A stretch of DNA of 64,000 bases, taken from the NCBI RefSeq assembly GCF_017876165.1, contig NZ_JAGINQ010000005.1, forward strand, positions 186,001-250,000, read 5' to 3'. The position numbers were made by a program, and so were the translations under genes. Shown one piece after another: positions 43,615 to 52,597 of this stretch (position 1 is its first letter; every line of letters starts with the position of its first letter). This DNA comes from Azospirillum soli. GTDB lineage: Bacteria; Pseudomonadota; Alphaproteobacteria; Azospirillales; Azospirillaceae. The notes under the pieces were generated by a model. It made no database searches and had not been told where the DNA came from. It was given only the letters and a program-made list of their open reading frames with translations.

Positions 43615-44060
43615 TGGAGACCCGGCCGATGCTCGTGTCCGAAATCATGTCCAAGACGCTGGAATTCATCTCCCCCGACGCCACGGTGCAGGAGGCGGCG
43701 ACCCTGCTGGGCGAGTTGGACGTCGGGGCCTTGCCGGTCGGCTCTCCCGAGGATTTGCAGGGCATCCTGACCGACCGCGACATCCTGTTCCGCGTCGTGG
43801 CGGAAGGGGCCGACAACGTCCGGACGCGCGTGCGGGACGTGATGTCCACGACCCTGTTCTCCTGCCGCGACACCGACACGCTGGCGACGGCCATGGACAT
43901 CATGGGCTCCTACCATGTCCGCCGCCTGCCGGTCCTGGACGAGAGCGGGCGCGTCGTCGGCTGGGTCGCCTTGTCGGACATCTCGCGCCGGCTGCTGCTG
44001 GACTCCGGCGCGGTGCGCGACGCACTCGGCGAACTCAGCGCGTCGGGGCAGGAGGTCTGA
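43614..44060 (+). CDS. CBS-domain pair protein
   Basis: 148 residues made of two CBS motifs: VSEIMSKTLEFISPDATVQEAATLLGELDVGALPV, then GILTDRDILFRVVAEG, VRDVMSTTLFSCRDTDTLATAMDIMGSYHVRRLPVLDE and VGWVALSDISRRLL. Stand-alone pairs bind adenosyl ligands (AMP, ATP, NADH, SAM) and act as energy or redox sensors; the partner is unknown. It is coupled to the preceding small gene and overlaps the convergent TerB-like gene by 26 bp. Confidence 0.9.
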   Translation: METRPMLVSEIMSKTLEFISPDATVQEAATLLGELDVGALPVGSPEDLQGILTDRDILFRVVAEGADNVRTRVRDVMSTTLFSCRDTDTLATAMDIMGSYHVRRLPVLDESGRVVGWVALSDISRRLLLDSGAVRDALGELSASGQEV

Positions 44061-44622
44061 GGCCGCGCTCCAGCCCCCGCATGCCGAAGCGGCGGTTCAG
44101 CCGGACCACGAGGTCGCCCGGCAGGTCGAGCCGATGCGCGAGGTAGCGCAGATAGGACCGGTTGACCGCCGCTTCCCTGCCCGACACGGCCAGATCCAGC
44201 ACGGCCAGGGAGACGGCGTAGAAGCGCGCCGCCATGCGCGGCGTGTTCACCCGGCGAAGCAGGGTTTCCAGGCACGGCGGCTCCTCGATGATCCGCTTCA
44301 GGTCCCGCCGTTCGGCCTCGCCAATCTGGCTGGTGCGCAGCGCGGCCCGGATCCGCCCGTGCTCCCTCGGGTCGAGCCCACCGTCGGCGTGCGCGGCCGC
44401 GGCCATGGCGCGGATCAGCAGGTCGGCCTCCTCCGCCGCCACCGTGTGCAGGTCGGAGGTGGGCAGGTCCAGCAGCCAGTGCCGCTGCCGCAGATGGGCT
44501 TCCAGGATCTGCCGGGCCAGCGTGGCAAGCAGCACGGGCTGATGCCCAAGCCGCCGGCCGAGGCCGTTGTTCTCGGTCTGCTCGTTCCCTCCCGGGGAGG
44601 GAGTCTGGTCTTGCGTGGTCAT
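44035..44622 (-). CDS. TerB/DUF533-like protein
   Basis: 195 residues. The central region, EEADLLIRAMAAAAHADGGLDPREHGRIRAALRTSQIG, then RRDLKRIIEEPPCLETLLRRVNTPRMAARFYAVSLAVLDLAVSGREAAVNRSYLRYLAHRLDLP, matches the TerB-like all-helical fold (DUF533 subgroup), including the acidic DGxLDxxE and DxxxSxxE-type metal motifs. It lacks the hydrophobic N-terminus of typical DUF533 proteins. The exact role is unknown. Confidence 0.82.
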   Translation of the reverse strand: MTTQDQTPSPGGNEQTENNGLGRRLGHQPVLLATLARQILEAHLRQRHWLLDLPTSDLHTVAAEEADLLIRAMAAAAHADGGLDPREHGRIRAALRTSQIGEAERRDLKRIIEEPPCLETLLRRVNTPRMAARFYAVSLAVLDLAVSGREAAVNRSYLRYLAHRLDLPGDLVVRLNRRFGMRGLERGLRPPAPTR

Positions 44623-44732
44623 AACCCGAAAACGGAAAGTCGAACGGGTTTGTTTCCGTCATGGCGGGAACACCGCCGGATGCCCGTGGTTACGCCCCAA
44701 CCAACCTCCGCAATTCATGGGTACGGCACCGA

Positions 44733-46499
44733 ATGACCACACCGCAGCTCCTGTCCTTCGCCCTGGTCGGCGGCGTGGTGATCCTGCTCGTGTGGAACCG
44801 GCTGCGCTACGACGTGGTGGCCGTGCTGGCGCTTCTGGCCGCCGTTGCCCTGGGGCTGGTGCCCGCCAAGGAGGCCTTTTCCGGCTTCGCCGACGACATT
44901 GTCATCATCGTCGCCTCGGCCCTGATCGTCAGCGCGGGCATCGCGCGGTCCGGCGTGATCGACGCGCTGGTGCGGCCGATGGCGTCCCGGCTCGACACGC
45001 CCGGTCGGCAGATCGCGTTTCTCGGCGGGGCGGTGGCCTTCATGTCGGCGCTGATGAAGAACATCGGCGCGCTCGCCATCTTCCTGCCCATCGCCATGCA
45101 GCTGGCCCGCCGCCACCGCACGGGCGTGCACAAGGTGCTGATGCCCATGGCCTTCGCCTCACTGATGGGCGGGCTGATGACGCTGGTCGGCACCTCGCCC
45201 AACATCATCGTGTCCCGTGTGCGGGCGGAGATGACCGGCGAGCCTTTCGCCATGTTCGACTATCTGCCGGTGGGGCTGGGGATCACGGTGGCCGGTCTGG
45301 CCTTCCTGGTGATCGGCTGGCGCCTGCTGCCGGAGGACCGCAGCGGCGCCCGCGCACCGGAGGAAACCTTCGCCGTCGAGAACTACGCCAGCGAGATGCT
45401 GCTTCCCGCCGCCTCGCCCTTCGTCGGGCGCACGGTGGGGGAGGTGGAGGCGCTGGCGGAAGGGGAGGCGGCGGTCATCGGCCTGATCCGCGAGCGGTTC
45501 CGCCGCTACGTGCCGGACGACCATTGGGTGCTGCTGGGCGGCGACATCCTCGTGCTGGAGGGCGACGCCCCGGCGCTCCAGCGCATCGTCCACGGCGCGG
45601 CGCTGGAACCGGTCGGCCTGCCGGGCGACCCCGGGGTAGGGGAGGCGCTGATCGTGGAGGCGGTGGTGACCCCCGACTCCCCCCTGGCCGGCCAGTCGGC
45701 GCGCCGCCTGAACCTGCGGCGGGAATTCGGGCTCAGCCTGCTGGCGGTCAGCCGGCGCGGCGCGCGCATGACCCAGCGCCTGCACCACATCCTGTTCCAG
45801 GAAGGCGACCTCCTGCTTCTTCAGGTGCCGACCGACCGTTACCCGGACGCGCTCGCCGACGCCAAGCTCATTCCGCTGGCCGAACGCCACCTCCAACTCG
45901 GCCGCCGCCGTCCCGCCTGGGTCCCGGTCGGCATCGTCGCGATCACCATGCTGGTCGTCGGCTTCAATCTGGCGCCGCTGGCCGTCACCTTCCTGGCGGC
46001 GGCGGCGGCGATGGTCGTCACCGGCGTCCTGACGGCCGACGAGGCCTACAACGCCGTGGAATGGCCGATCCTGGTCCTGCTGGCCGCCCTGATCCCGGTC
46101 AGCGGCACGCTGGAAAGCACCGGCGGTACCGACCTGATCGCCGGACTGCTGGCCCAGGCGTCGGGCAATCTGCCGCCCTTTGCCAACGTCACGCTGATCA
46201 TGGCCGCCGCGATGGCCGTGACGCCCTTCCTCAACAACGCCGCGACCGTGCTGGTGATGGCCCCGATCGGGGCGAGCCTCGCCAACCAGCTGGGCCTCAA
46301 CCCCGATCCGTTCCTGATGGCGGTGGCGGTCGGGGCGGGCAGCGATTTCCTGACGCCCATCGGCCACCAGTGCAACACGCTGGTGATGGCGCCGGGCGGT
46401 TACCGTTTCGGCGACTACCCCCGGCTGGGCGGGCCGCTGTCGCTGCTGATCCTGGTGCTGGGAACTTGGCTGATCGTCATGGTCTGGCCGCTTCGCTGA
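44733..46499 (+). CDS. SLC13/DASS transporter with two TrkA-C domains
   Basis: 588 residues. The N-terminal membrane half (IIVASALIVSAGIARSGVIDAL, AFMSALMKNIGALAIFLPIAMQLA, GLMTLVGTSPNIIVSRVR) and the C-terminal half (LAALIPVSGTLESTGGTDLIAGLL, MAVTPFLNNAATVLVMAPI, AVGAGSDFLTPIGHQCNTLVM) carry the SLC13-family hairpin motifs, and SPN is visible. Two TrkA-C domains lie between them (~215-385). The substrate may be sulfate, a dicarboxylate or another anion. The start at ATG 44733 was chosen because it places the first helix at once. Confidence 0.9.
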   Translation: MTTPQLLSFALVGGVVILLVWNRLRYDVVAVLALLAAVALGLVPAKEAFSGFADDIVIIVASALIVSAGIARSGVIDALVRPMASRLDTPGRQIAFLGGAVAFMSALMKNIGALAIFLPIAMQLARRHRTGVHKVLMPMAFASLMGGLMTLVGTSPNIIVSRVRAEMTGEPFAMFDYLPVGLGITVAGLAFLVIGWRLLPEDRSGARAPEETFAVENYASEMLLPAASPFVGRTVGEVEALAEGEAAVIGLIRERFRRYVPDDHWVLLGGDILVLEGDAPALQRIVHGAALEPVGLPGDPGVGEALIVEAVVTPDSPLAGQSARRLNLRREFGLSLLAVSRRGARMTQRLHHILFQEGDLLLLQVPTDRYPDALADAKLIPLAERHLQLGRRRPAWVPVGIVAITMLVVGFNLAPLAVTFLAAAAAMVVTGVLTADEAYNAVEWPILVLLAALIPVSGTLESTGGTDLIAGLLAQASGNLPPFANVTLIMAAAMAVTPFLNNAATVLVMAPIGASLANQLGLNPDPFLMAVAVGAGSDFLTPIGHQCNTLVMAPGGYRFGDYPRLGGPLSLLILVLGTWLIVMVWPLR

Positions 46500-46509
46500 G
46501 CGCGGATAT

Positions 46510-46553
46510 CATACGGCCGGCGCATGAATAGTTCATGATCGGCCGGCCGTATG
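46510..46553. terminator. Hairpin 1: 12-bp inverted repeat with nested hairpin
   Basis: CATACGGCCGGC (46510-46521) pairs exactly with GCCGGCCGTATG (46542-46553). The 20-nt loop itself contains CATGAA-TAG-TTCATG. It lies 10 bp after the SLC13 stop and is probably the transcription end for that gene. Confidence 0.65.
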
Positions 46554-46561
46554 ACCCTCTC

Positions 46562-46582
46562 GCACATGGCCGTGCCATGTGC
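46562..46582. repeat. Hairpin 2: 9-bp inverted repeat
   Basis: GCACATGGC (46562-46570), loop CGT, GCCATGTGC (46574-46582). Perfect, midway between two other hairpins. Confidence 0.7.
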
Positions 46583-46595
46583 TGCCGGGTTTGAG

Positions 46596-46632
46596 CCGAA
46601 GGCGTTTGATGGAAGCCATCAAACGCCTTCGG
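46596..46632 (-). terminator. Hairpin 3: 17-bp perfect stem, terminator of arr
   Basis: CCGAAGGCGTTTGATGG (46596-46612) and CCATCAAACGCCTTCGG (46616-46632) with a 3-nt loop, two bases past the arr stop on the minus strand. There is no long T-run, but the stem is very stable. Confidence 0.65.
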
Positions 46633-46634
46633 GA

Positions 46635-47051
46635 TCAGTCCTCAATGGCCTCGATACCAAGTCGGTTCAGTCGCTCAAGATTGTCCTTCATGGCTTTGAG
46701 TTCCTCGGGGGAGTGGCCCTGCCAATCCGTGACCTCTCCCGTGACACGAAGTGGATTGCGGGAGCGATAGGATTTGGTCGGATTGCCCGGAAACTTCTTA
46801 TCCGTCAGATTGGGGTCGTCTTCGATCGGGCCGGTCGGCTCCACCACATAGATTCTGCCGGGTCCTTCGCCGAGAGCCAGCTCGGCCCCCCAGGTGGCCG
46901 CATCCAACGTGGCCGTCAGATAGACGTAGGCCGCCTTCTTCCTCTTGCCGTAGTTGGAGTTATAGCCGGGCGCGATCAGGTCTCCCCGCTTCAGGTCGGC
47001 CTTCGTGCCATGGTAGAACACCTGCAACGTCGAACCGTCGATGGCTGCCAT
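46635..47051 (-). CDS. arr: NAD+--rifampin ADP-ribosyltransferase
   Basis: 138 residues, full length for Arr. Arr inactivates rifamycins by ADP-ribosylating the ansa-chain hydroxyl. Signature stretches are FYHGTKADLKRGDLIAPGYNSNYG (His14), YLTATLDAATWGAEL, RIYVVEPTGPIEDDPNLTDKKFPGNP (Asp84) and SYRSRNPLRVTGEVTDWQGHSPEEL. The start at ATG 47051 gives the family length. It is a lone gene with a strong hairpin after the stop and no transposase or integron features around it, so it is probably an intrinsic chromosomal arr rather than a cassette. Confidence 0.95.
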   Translation of the reverse strand: MAAIDGSTLQVFYHGTKADLKRGDLIAPGYNSNYGKRKKAAYVYLTATLDAATWGAELALGEGPGRIYVVEPTGPIEDDPNLTDKKFPGNPTKSYRSRNPLRVTGEVTDWQGHSPEELKAMKDNLERLNRLGIEAIED

Positions 47052-47280
47052 CCGCTCGCCCCCATGCCGTTCGGCCAAGCTGCCGCAAGATGCGATTCTC
47101 CATTTGTAAATCCCGGCAATGGGGGATGCATCTTGAAAGATTGATGGCCGGGGTGCGGACGATGCCAATTAGTCGCATAAGGCGTCTTATGGAAAAGAGG
47201 AAACCGTCCTTCGCAGGGTTGCGTCGGCGTGGGAACACCTTACATCGCGCGGGGTTTCACCTTCGCGACAGGCAGACCGC

Positions 47281-47628
47281 ATGAGAGCCTTCATGGATAC
47301 CCCGATGGACTCCGTAGCCGAAGCCCGGCGCAAGGCCGGTTTGGAGATTCAGACGCTGGCCGAGGATTTCGAGCGGAGCGACGAAGCCGCCTTCCGCCGC
47401 ACGCGGATTGTCTGCTGGGTCGTGGTGGCGGTCGTTACACTGGTTCTGCTGGTGCTTCTGGTGGCCGGTGGCGACTGGCGCTATCTGGGGGCTTTCTGGC
47501 TGTTCATCGTCGGCTTTACCTGGGCGGGCTACTGGGTCTCCTCCCGCCGCCAGCGCGAACAGACCAGCCGCCTGCGCGCGCTCGCCGTCCGCTGGTTGAG
47601 CGACGAGCCGCCTCCCGTTCATCAATAA
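47281..47628 (+). CDS. Small two-helix membrane protein
   Basis: 115 residues (ATG 47281; ATG 47293 is an alternative). After a charged N-terminal helix (SVAEARRKAGLEIQTLAEDFERSDEAAFRR) come two membrane segments (IVCWVVVAVVTLVLLVLLVAGG and LGAFWLFIVGFTWAGYWV) and a basic tail. No family is recognised. Confidence 0.65.
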   Translation: MRAFMDTPMDSVAEARRKAGLEIQTLAEDFERSDEAAFRRTRIVCWVVVAVVTLVLLVLLVAGGDWRYLGAFWLFIVGFTWAGYWVSSRRQREQTSRLRALAVRWLSDEPPPVHQ

Positions 47629-47635
47629 AAGCCGT

Positions 47636-48112
47636 TCATAAGCGGCGGCGCGGGCGGACGCTCCATCCCACGCCGATCAGCACCACTCCGGACGCCAGGA
47701 AGCCAAGGTCCCACAGCAGTTCGTTCGGGCTACCCGTGCGGACATGGTGAATGCCCAGGATCTGGTGGTTGACCAACCCTTCAATCAGGTTGAACGCTCC
47801 CGCGCCGATCAGAATGCCCCCGACGAAGGTCCGCGCCCAATGAAGCGCGCCGAACTCGCCGCGCGCTCGCCACAGCACCCAAAGCCCGATCACCAGGAAC
47901 AGCCAGCAGGCGACATGGAAAAGTCCGTCGGCGAAGGTGTTCAGGGTGATGTCGTCCCGCACCGCCGGATCCGGGACGGAGGTCAGCATGTGGTGCCATT
48001 GCAGCACCTGATGCAGCATGATTCCGTCGAAGAACCCGCCGAGCGACAGGCCGAGCCAGACGCCCGCCCAGGTCAGCCGTCCTGAGGGCGGAAGGTCGGG
48101 ATTCGGGCTCAT
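47636..48112 (-). CDS. DUF2243 membrane protein
   Basis: 158 residues with four membrane segments. GVWLGLSLGGFFDGIMLHQVLQWHHMLTS, FADGLFHVACWLFLVIGLWVLW and FVGGILIGAGAFNLIEGLVNHQILGIHHVR include the conserved His-rich helices (LHQVLQWHHM, FHVACW, NHQILGIHHVR) of DUF2243. The membrane His clusters could bind metal or haem; the function is unknown. The ATG at 48112 has AAAGG upstream. Confidence 0.88.
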   Translation of the reverse strand: MSPNPDLPPSGRLTWAGVWLGLSLGGFFDGIMLHQVLQWHHMLTSVPDPAVRDDITLNTFADGLFHVACWLFLVIGLWVLWRARGEFGALHWARTFVGGILIGAGAFNLIEGLVNHQILGIHHVRTGSPNELLWDLGFLASGVVLIGVGWSVRPRRRL

Positions 48113-48138
48113 GTCACCGGCCTTTCGCAAAGAAATCA

Positions 48139-48163
48139 GGCCGGCCGCAATGAACGGCCGGCC
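48139..48163. repeat. 9-bp inverted repeat upstream of the DUF2243 gene
   Basis: GGCCGGCCG and CGGCCGGCC are separated by CAATGAA. It may be an operator or part of a 5' leader; no T-run. Confidence 0.5.
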
Positions 48164-48293
48164 CGAGGTTGAACGAGGTTTCTGGTCCGGGAGAATGTTC
48201 CATGACAGACAAGCAGCCCCGTCTCAGGGACTGACCGGACAACACCCGTCCTCGCCCTCCATGTCATCGTCTCGCACGCCTTATGCCGATCGG

Positions 48294-48437
48294 TCAGCGC
48301 CGCCGGCCGGTGTAGAAGCCCGCGACGGTGCAGCACAGCGCCGCCACCACGACACGGGTCGGCGTCGGATCGTAGGCGACCACCACCACCAGCAGGGCCA
48401 AGGCCCCGAACATCATCGCCACGCCCGCAACCCGCAT
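48294..48437 (-). CDS. Very small membrane protein (tentative)
   Basis: 47 residues, MRVAGVAMMFGALALLVVVVAYDPTP then VVVAALCCTVAGFYTGRRR: two hydrophobic helices and a basic end. The support is only the protein pattern; no family is recognised. Confidence 0.35.
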   Translation of the reverse strand: MRVAGVAMMFGALALLVVVVAYDPTPTRVVVAALCCTVAGFYTGRRR

Positions 48438-48648
48438 CGCCGCCCCTGCCCTTTTGTCCCTCGCCCCCTCGGCGGAACAGCGGTGGGCGGTACCCGCTCC
48501 GTACTCTTTGCGACGTACCCAATACGGGGCGTTGCCGCTCTTTCGGTCCTTCAAACCGCCAGCCGGCACCCAATCAACGCTGGTCCAGTCACCGCTGGTG
48601 TTTCCGCGAAAAGGAAAGGCGGGGCTCAATGGCCGATCAGCAGGCCGA

Positions 48649-48990
48649 TCAGCGATCCCCCTTCCGGCCCCTGGAGAGGGAGCGTTCACGCCGCCTGCGG
48701 AAGCGGTCGACGCGTTCGATGACCTCGCCCAATTCCGCGGCCTCCTCGACCTCGCCGAGGTGCAGGAGCACGCGGATGTAGGTGTCGATCAGGCCGAGGA
48801 CGGCCTCCTCGTCGGTGATGCCGTGCGCCGGGCGGCCCAGGGCGTCCACGATCAGGGTCCCGCTGTCGGCGAGCGCCTCGGCCACCTCGTTGATGGCGGC
48901 CTCAAGCGCCTCGTCGTCGCCCTCCGGCGCTTCCAGCACCGGATCGAGCATGTCGGGAAAGGAAAGCCGGTCGGCGGGATATCCAGCCAT
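48649..48990 (-). CDS. Hypothetical acidic helical protein
   Basis: 113 residues, mostly acidic helices (PEGDDEALEAAINEVAEALADSGTLIVDALGRPAHGITDEEAVLGLIDTYIRVLLHLGEVEEAAELGEVIERVDRF) with an Arg-rich end. The clear codon bias supports coding. Function is not recognised. Confidence 0.6.
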   Translation of the reverse strand: MAGYPADRLSFPDMLDPVLEAPEGDDEALEAAINEVAEALADSGTLIVDALGRPAHGITDEEAVLGLIDTYIRVLLHLGEVEEAAELGEVIERVDRFRRRRERSLSRGRKGDR

Positions 48991-49139
48991 GGGCTACGCT
49001 CCGGAAATCAAATGGCAGGCTGTGCCCGCCCCGGTCATTATAACCGGGTCGGGCGGCCTTTTGCATGGGGACGGATCGGTACGATCCCCCCTTAAAGGAT
49101 CCTACGTTCGAATGGGATGTCCGGTTCCTGAACCGTCCG

Positions 49140-50630
49140 CTAGGCCGCCATGCGTTCCTGGACATCCTCTTCCGCCTCTTCGGCGTCAAGGCCTGTCCAC
49201 GGGATCAACTCCCGCCCGTTGTTGGCGAGGCGGAGCGGCTCGATCCGGCCGACCACCGAGGCACCGTCGCGGGACAGGCGGATGATGTCGCCGTCCTCCG
49301 GAACCACCGCGCGCTCCACGCCGCAGGCGCGGGCGAGGCGGGCGTGGGCCTCCAGATGCTCCAGCGTGCCGTGCACCGGCACGGCGAAGCGCGGACGGAT
49401 CAGGTCGTACATGCGGATCAGGTCGTCCCGCTTCGGGTGGCCGGAGACGTGGACCGGCGCGTCGGCCGGTGTCACCACCTCGACCCCCTTGGCCTTCAGA
49501 TGGTTCTGCACGTCGGCCAGAACCTCCTCGTTGCCGGGGATGGCGCGGGCCGAGAAGATGACCGTGTCGCCGCCCTCCAGCCACAGGTCGCGGTGGCCGT
49601 CGCGGGCCAGACGGCTCAGCGCCGCGCGCTCCTCGCCCTGGCTGCCGGTGCACAGGAACACGAGGTTCCGGCGCGGGGTCCAGGACGCTTCCTGCACGCT
49701 CATGAACTCCGGCAGGTCGCCCAGATAGCCGCTGTCGCGCGCCGCCTTCTCCATGCGCAGCATGGACCGGCCGACCAGCACGACCTTGCGGTCGTTGGCG
49801 GCGGCGGCCTCGACGACCGCCTTCATGCGCGCCACGTTGGACGCGAAGCCGGTCACCGCGATGGCTCCCTTGCGGCCTGCGAAGGCCTGCATCAGGCCGG
49901 CGCGGGCGTCCGCCTCCGACCCGGTGGAGCCGTCCACGTTGGCGTTGGTGCTGTCGCACAGCATCGCCAGCACGCCCTGGTCGCCCAGGCGCTTCAGCGC
50001 GGCGATGTCGGCGGTCTCGCCGACCAGCGGGTTGGGATCGAACTTCCAGTCGCCGGTGTGCAGCACCGTGCCCGCCGGGGTGTGGATCGCCAGGGAGACC
50101 GGCTCGGGGATCGAGTGGGTCATGGCGATGGACTGCACCTTGAACGGGCCGACCGGGAAGGACGCGCCGACCTCGAACACGCGGATCCGGGCCTCGCGCA
50201 GCGTGCCCTTTTCCTTGAAGCGGTCACGGATGACGTGCGCGGCGAAGGGGGTGGCGTAGATCGGGCACTTCAGGCGCGGCCACAGATGGTGGATGGCACC
50301 GATGTGATCCTCGTGGGCGTGGGTCACGACCAGCCCGACCACGTCCTCCATCCGCTCCTCGATGAAGGTCGGATCGGCCATCAGGCTGTCGATGCCCGGC
50401 GCCTCGTCGCCCATGAAGGCGACGCCGGCGTCCACGATCAGCCATTTTCCGGCATGACCGTAGAGCGCCATGTTCATGCCGATCCGCGAACAGCCGCCCA
50501 GCGGAAGGAACAGGATTTCATCATTGCCCGGCACGGGTCCCCGAACCTTACGGGGGGCGGTCGGGCGGTTCTGCTTCGGGCGGAATCCGCCCTTCGACGC
50601 CATGCGGCGCCGCTTCGGTTCAAAAGGCAT
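49140..50630 (-). CDS. Ribonuclease J-type metallo-beta-lactamase nuclease, short form
   Basis: 496 residues. ILFLPLGGCSRIGMNMALYG, VVTHAHEDHIGAIHHLWP (HxHxDH zinc motif), LHTGDWKFDP, LCDSTNANVDGSTGSE and HVSGHPKRDDLIRMYDLIRP identify the RNase J beta-lactamase/beta-CASP body, an RNA exo/endonuclease fold. The N-terminus has a basic extension (RRRMASKGGFRPKQNRP). The usual ~100-residue C-terminal domain is missing: the protein stops shortly after the beta-CASP return (GRELIPWTGLDAEEAEEDVQERMAA). It could be a specialised paralogue or the main RNase J of a lineage with a short form. Confidence 0.85.
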   Translation of the reverse strand: MPFEPKRRRMASKGGFRPKQNRPTAPRKVRGPVPGNDEILFLPLGGCSRIGMNMALYGHAGKWLIVDAGVAFMGDEAPGIDSLMADPTFIEERMEDVVGLVVTHAHEDHIGAIHHLWPRLKCPIYATPFAAHVIRDRFKEKGTLREARIRVFEVGASFPVGPFKVQSIAMTHSIPEPVSLAIHTPAGTVLHTGDWKFDPNPLVGETADIAALKRLGDQGVLAMLCDSTNANVDGSTGSEADARAGLMQAFAGRKGAIAVTGFASNVARMKAVVEAAAANDRKVVLVGRSMLRMEKAARDSGYLGDLPEFMSVQEASWTPRRNLVFLCTGSQGEERAALSRLARDGHRDLWLEGGDTVIFSARAIPGNEEVLADVQNHLKAKGVEVVTPADAPVHVSGHPKRDDLIRMYDLIRPRFAVPVHGTLEHLEAHARLARACGVERAVVPEDGDIIRLSRDGASVVGRIEPLRLANNGRELIPWTGLDAEEAEEDVQERMAA

Positions 50631-51142
50631 ACTACCTACAGTTCAGTCATAGACTGCCGGCATTCAACGCTGCCGGACGGGCGTGCATCGTTCGTCGATG
50701 CGCATGGGGTGGACCTCCCCGGTCTGCCGGCGGCGCCAGGACATTGGGGAGATGTCGAGGCAGCCACCCGGCGTCCGGCCGGGGAGGAGGGCGGGCGCAC
50801 CCGACATGACCAGCATGAGGGCGCCGCAACCGTGAATTCTGGGGTTGAAAGACAATGATGCGGAAAGGGATTTACGTTGCTCGCCGAAGAACGGCTCAAC
50901 AACCGCATCGCCGGGAAGTGTGTCGCCGATCCCCCGCGGGTTCACCGGCAGTGGGCCTTATATGACCTTTCCACCGATTCTTTCAAGGGTTCAACAAACG
51001 GAGGGCGCCGGGCCGGGGCGGTTCCTTCGTCATGGCTGCCCTGCTCGCGGTTGGCTCCCGGTTGATCGACCGTCCACCGCAAGGCAAGATGCCGCCCCTC
51101 CCCCACCCGCATGAACACCCACCGCACGAACACGAGGCACCG
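50631..51142. other. Gene-poor region between the RNase J and aldehyde dehydrogenase genes
   Basis: 512 bp. Short open frames exist on both strands, but none has a good SD, codon bias or a recognisable protein. It presumably holds the two divergent promoters. Confidence 0.5.
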
Positions 51143-52597
51143 ATGCCGAACAGCCTGAAATTCTACATCGACGGCTCCTGGGTCGATCCGGTGGTCGATC
51201 CGGCGACCGCCCCGGCGGGCGGCGCGACTCTCGACGTGATCGATCCGGCGACGGAGGAACCCTTCGCTACCATTGCGATGGGCACGTCGGCCGACGTCGA
51301 CCGGGCGGTCGCCGCCGCCCGCACCGCCTTTCCGGCCTTCGCCGCGACGTCGCGCGAGGAGCGGCTCGCCCTGATGCGACGCCTGCTGGACTGCTACAAG
51401 GCGCGCTACGACGAGTTCGCGGACGTCCTGTCGCGCGAGATGGGCGCGCCGAAGACGCTGGCCCACCGCTCGCAGGCTGCGATGGGAACCGCCCATCTCT
51501 CCAAGATGATCGAAACGCTGGAAGGGTTCGCGTTCGAGGAGTTGCGCGGCTCGACCCTGATCAGCAAGGAGCCGATCGGCGTCGTCGGCATGATCACGCC
51601 GTGGAACTGGCCGATCAACCAGATCATGTGCAAGGTCGCCCCGGCCCTCGCCGCCGGCTGCACCATGGTTCTGAAGCCGAGCGAGATCGCCCCGCTCAAC
51701 GCCATTCTCTTCGCCGAGGTCATGCATGAGGCCGGGGTGCCGAAGGGCGTGTTCAACCTCGTCAACGGCGACGGCCCGACGGTGGGCGAGGCCATCGCCC
51801 GCCATCCCGAGGTCGATATGGTGTCCTTCACCGGATCGACGCGGGCCGGCATCCTCGTCGCCAAGGCGGCGGTCGACACGGTCAAGCGCGTGCACCAGGA
51901 ACTGGGCGGCAAGTCCGCCAACATCATCCTGGACGATGCCGACCTCAACCGCGCCGTGAAGCTGGGCGTCGAAGGCTGCATGAGCAACAGCGGCCAGTCC
52001 TGCAACGCGCCGACCCGGATGTTCGTGCCGGCGGCGCTCCACGAGCAGGCGGTGGCGGTCGCCAGGACCACGGCCGAACGGCTGAAGGTCGGCGCGCCGT
52101 CCGAATCCGACACCCGGCTCGGCCCGGTCGTCAGTCAGGTCCAGTACGACAAGATCCAGCGTCTGATCGAAACCGGCATCGCGGAGGGCGCCGACCTTGT
52201 GACCGGCGGTCCCGGCCGTCCCGAAGGGCTGAACCGCGGCTATTATGTCCGGCCGACGGTCTTCGCCAACGTCACAGACGACATGACCATCGCGCGTGAG
52301 GAAATCTTCGGCCCGGTGCTGGCGATCCTCCCCTACGGCAGCGAGGAGGAGGCGATCCGGCGCGCCAACGACACGCCCTATGGCCTCGCCTCCTACGTCC
52401 AGTCCGGCTCGCTTGAGCGTGCCCGCAAGGTGGCGGCGCAGATGCGCAGCGGGAACGTCTACATCAATTATCCGGCCTGGGACGCCGGCGCGCCGTTCGG
52501 CGGCTACAAGCAGTCCGGCAACGGGCGCGAATACGCCGATTTCGGCCTGGAAGAGTTCCTGGAGATCAAGGGAACCGTCGGCTACGCGCCGGCCTGA
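51143..52597 (+). CDS. Aldehyde dehydrogenase family protein
   Basis: 484 residues. GVVGMITPWNWPINQIMCKVAPALAAGCTMVLKPSEIAPL (cofactor region), VSFTGSTRAGILVAKAA, the catalytic Glu in VHQELGGKSANIIL, the catalytic Cys in SNSGQSCNAPTRM and EEIFGPVLAILPY near the end are all present. The NAD(P)+-dependent oxidation substrate is not evident; PxxSxxRxxxSG-type context and N-terminal length fit broad-specificity class I/II members. GAGG lies 6 bp before the ATG used; a longer frame reaching 51032 adds a His/Pro-rich, non-family start. Confidence 0.92.
   Translation: MPNSLKFYIDGSWVDPVVDPATAPAGGATLDVIDPATEEPFATIAMGTSADVDRAVAAARTAFPAFAATSREERLALMRRLLDCYKARYDEFADVLSREMGAPKTLAHRSQAAMGTAHLSKMIETLEGFAFEELRGSTLISKEPIGVVGMITPWNWPINQIMCKVAPALAAGCTMVLKPSEIAPLNAILFAEVMHEAGVPKGVFNLVNGDGPTVGEAIARHPEVDMVSFTGSTRAGILVAKAAVDTVKRVHQELGGKSANIILDDADLNRAVKLGVEGCMSNSGQSCNAPTRMFVPAALHEQAVAVARTTAERLKVGAPSESDTRLGPVVSQVQYDKIQRLIETGIAEGADLVTGGPGRPEGLNRGYYVRPTVFANVTDDMTIAREEIFGPVLAILPYGSEEEAIRRANDTPYGLASYVQSGSLERARKVAAQMRSGNVYINYPAWDAGAPFGGYKQSGNGREYADFGLEEFLEIKGTVGYAPA

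Noticed and set aside
50664..50945. 93-codon minus-strand frame upstream of the RNase J gene
   Set aside because: The composition and start context do not support a gene; neighbouring frames are equally open.
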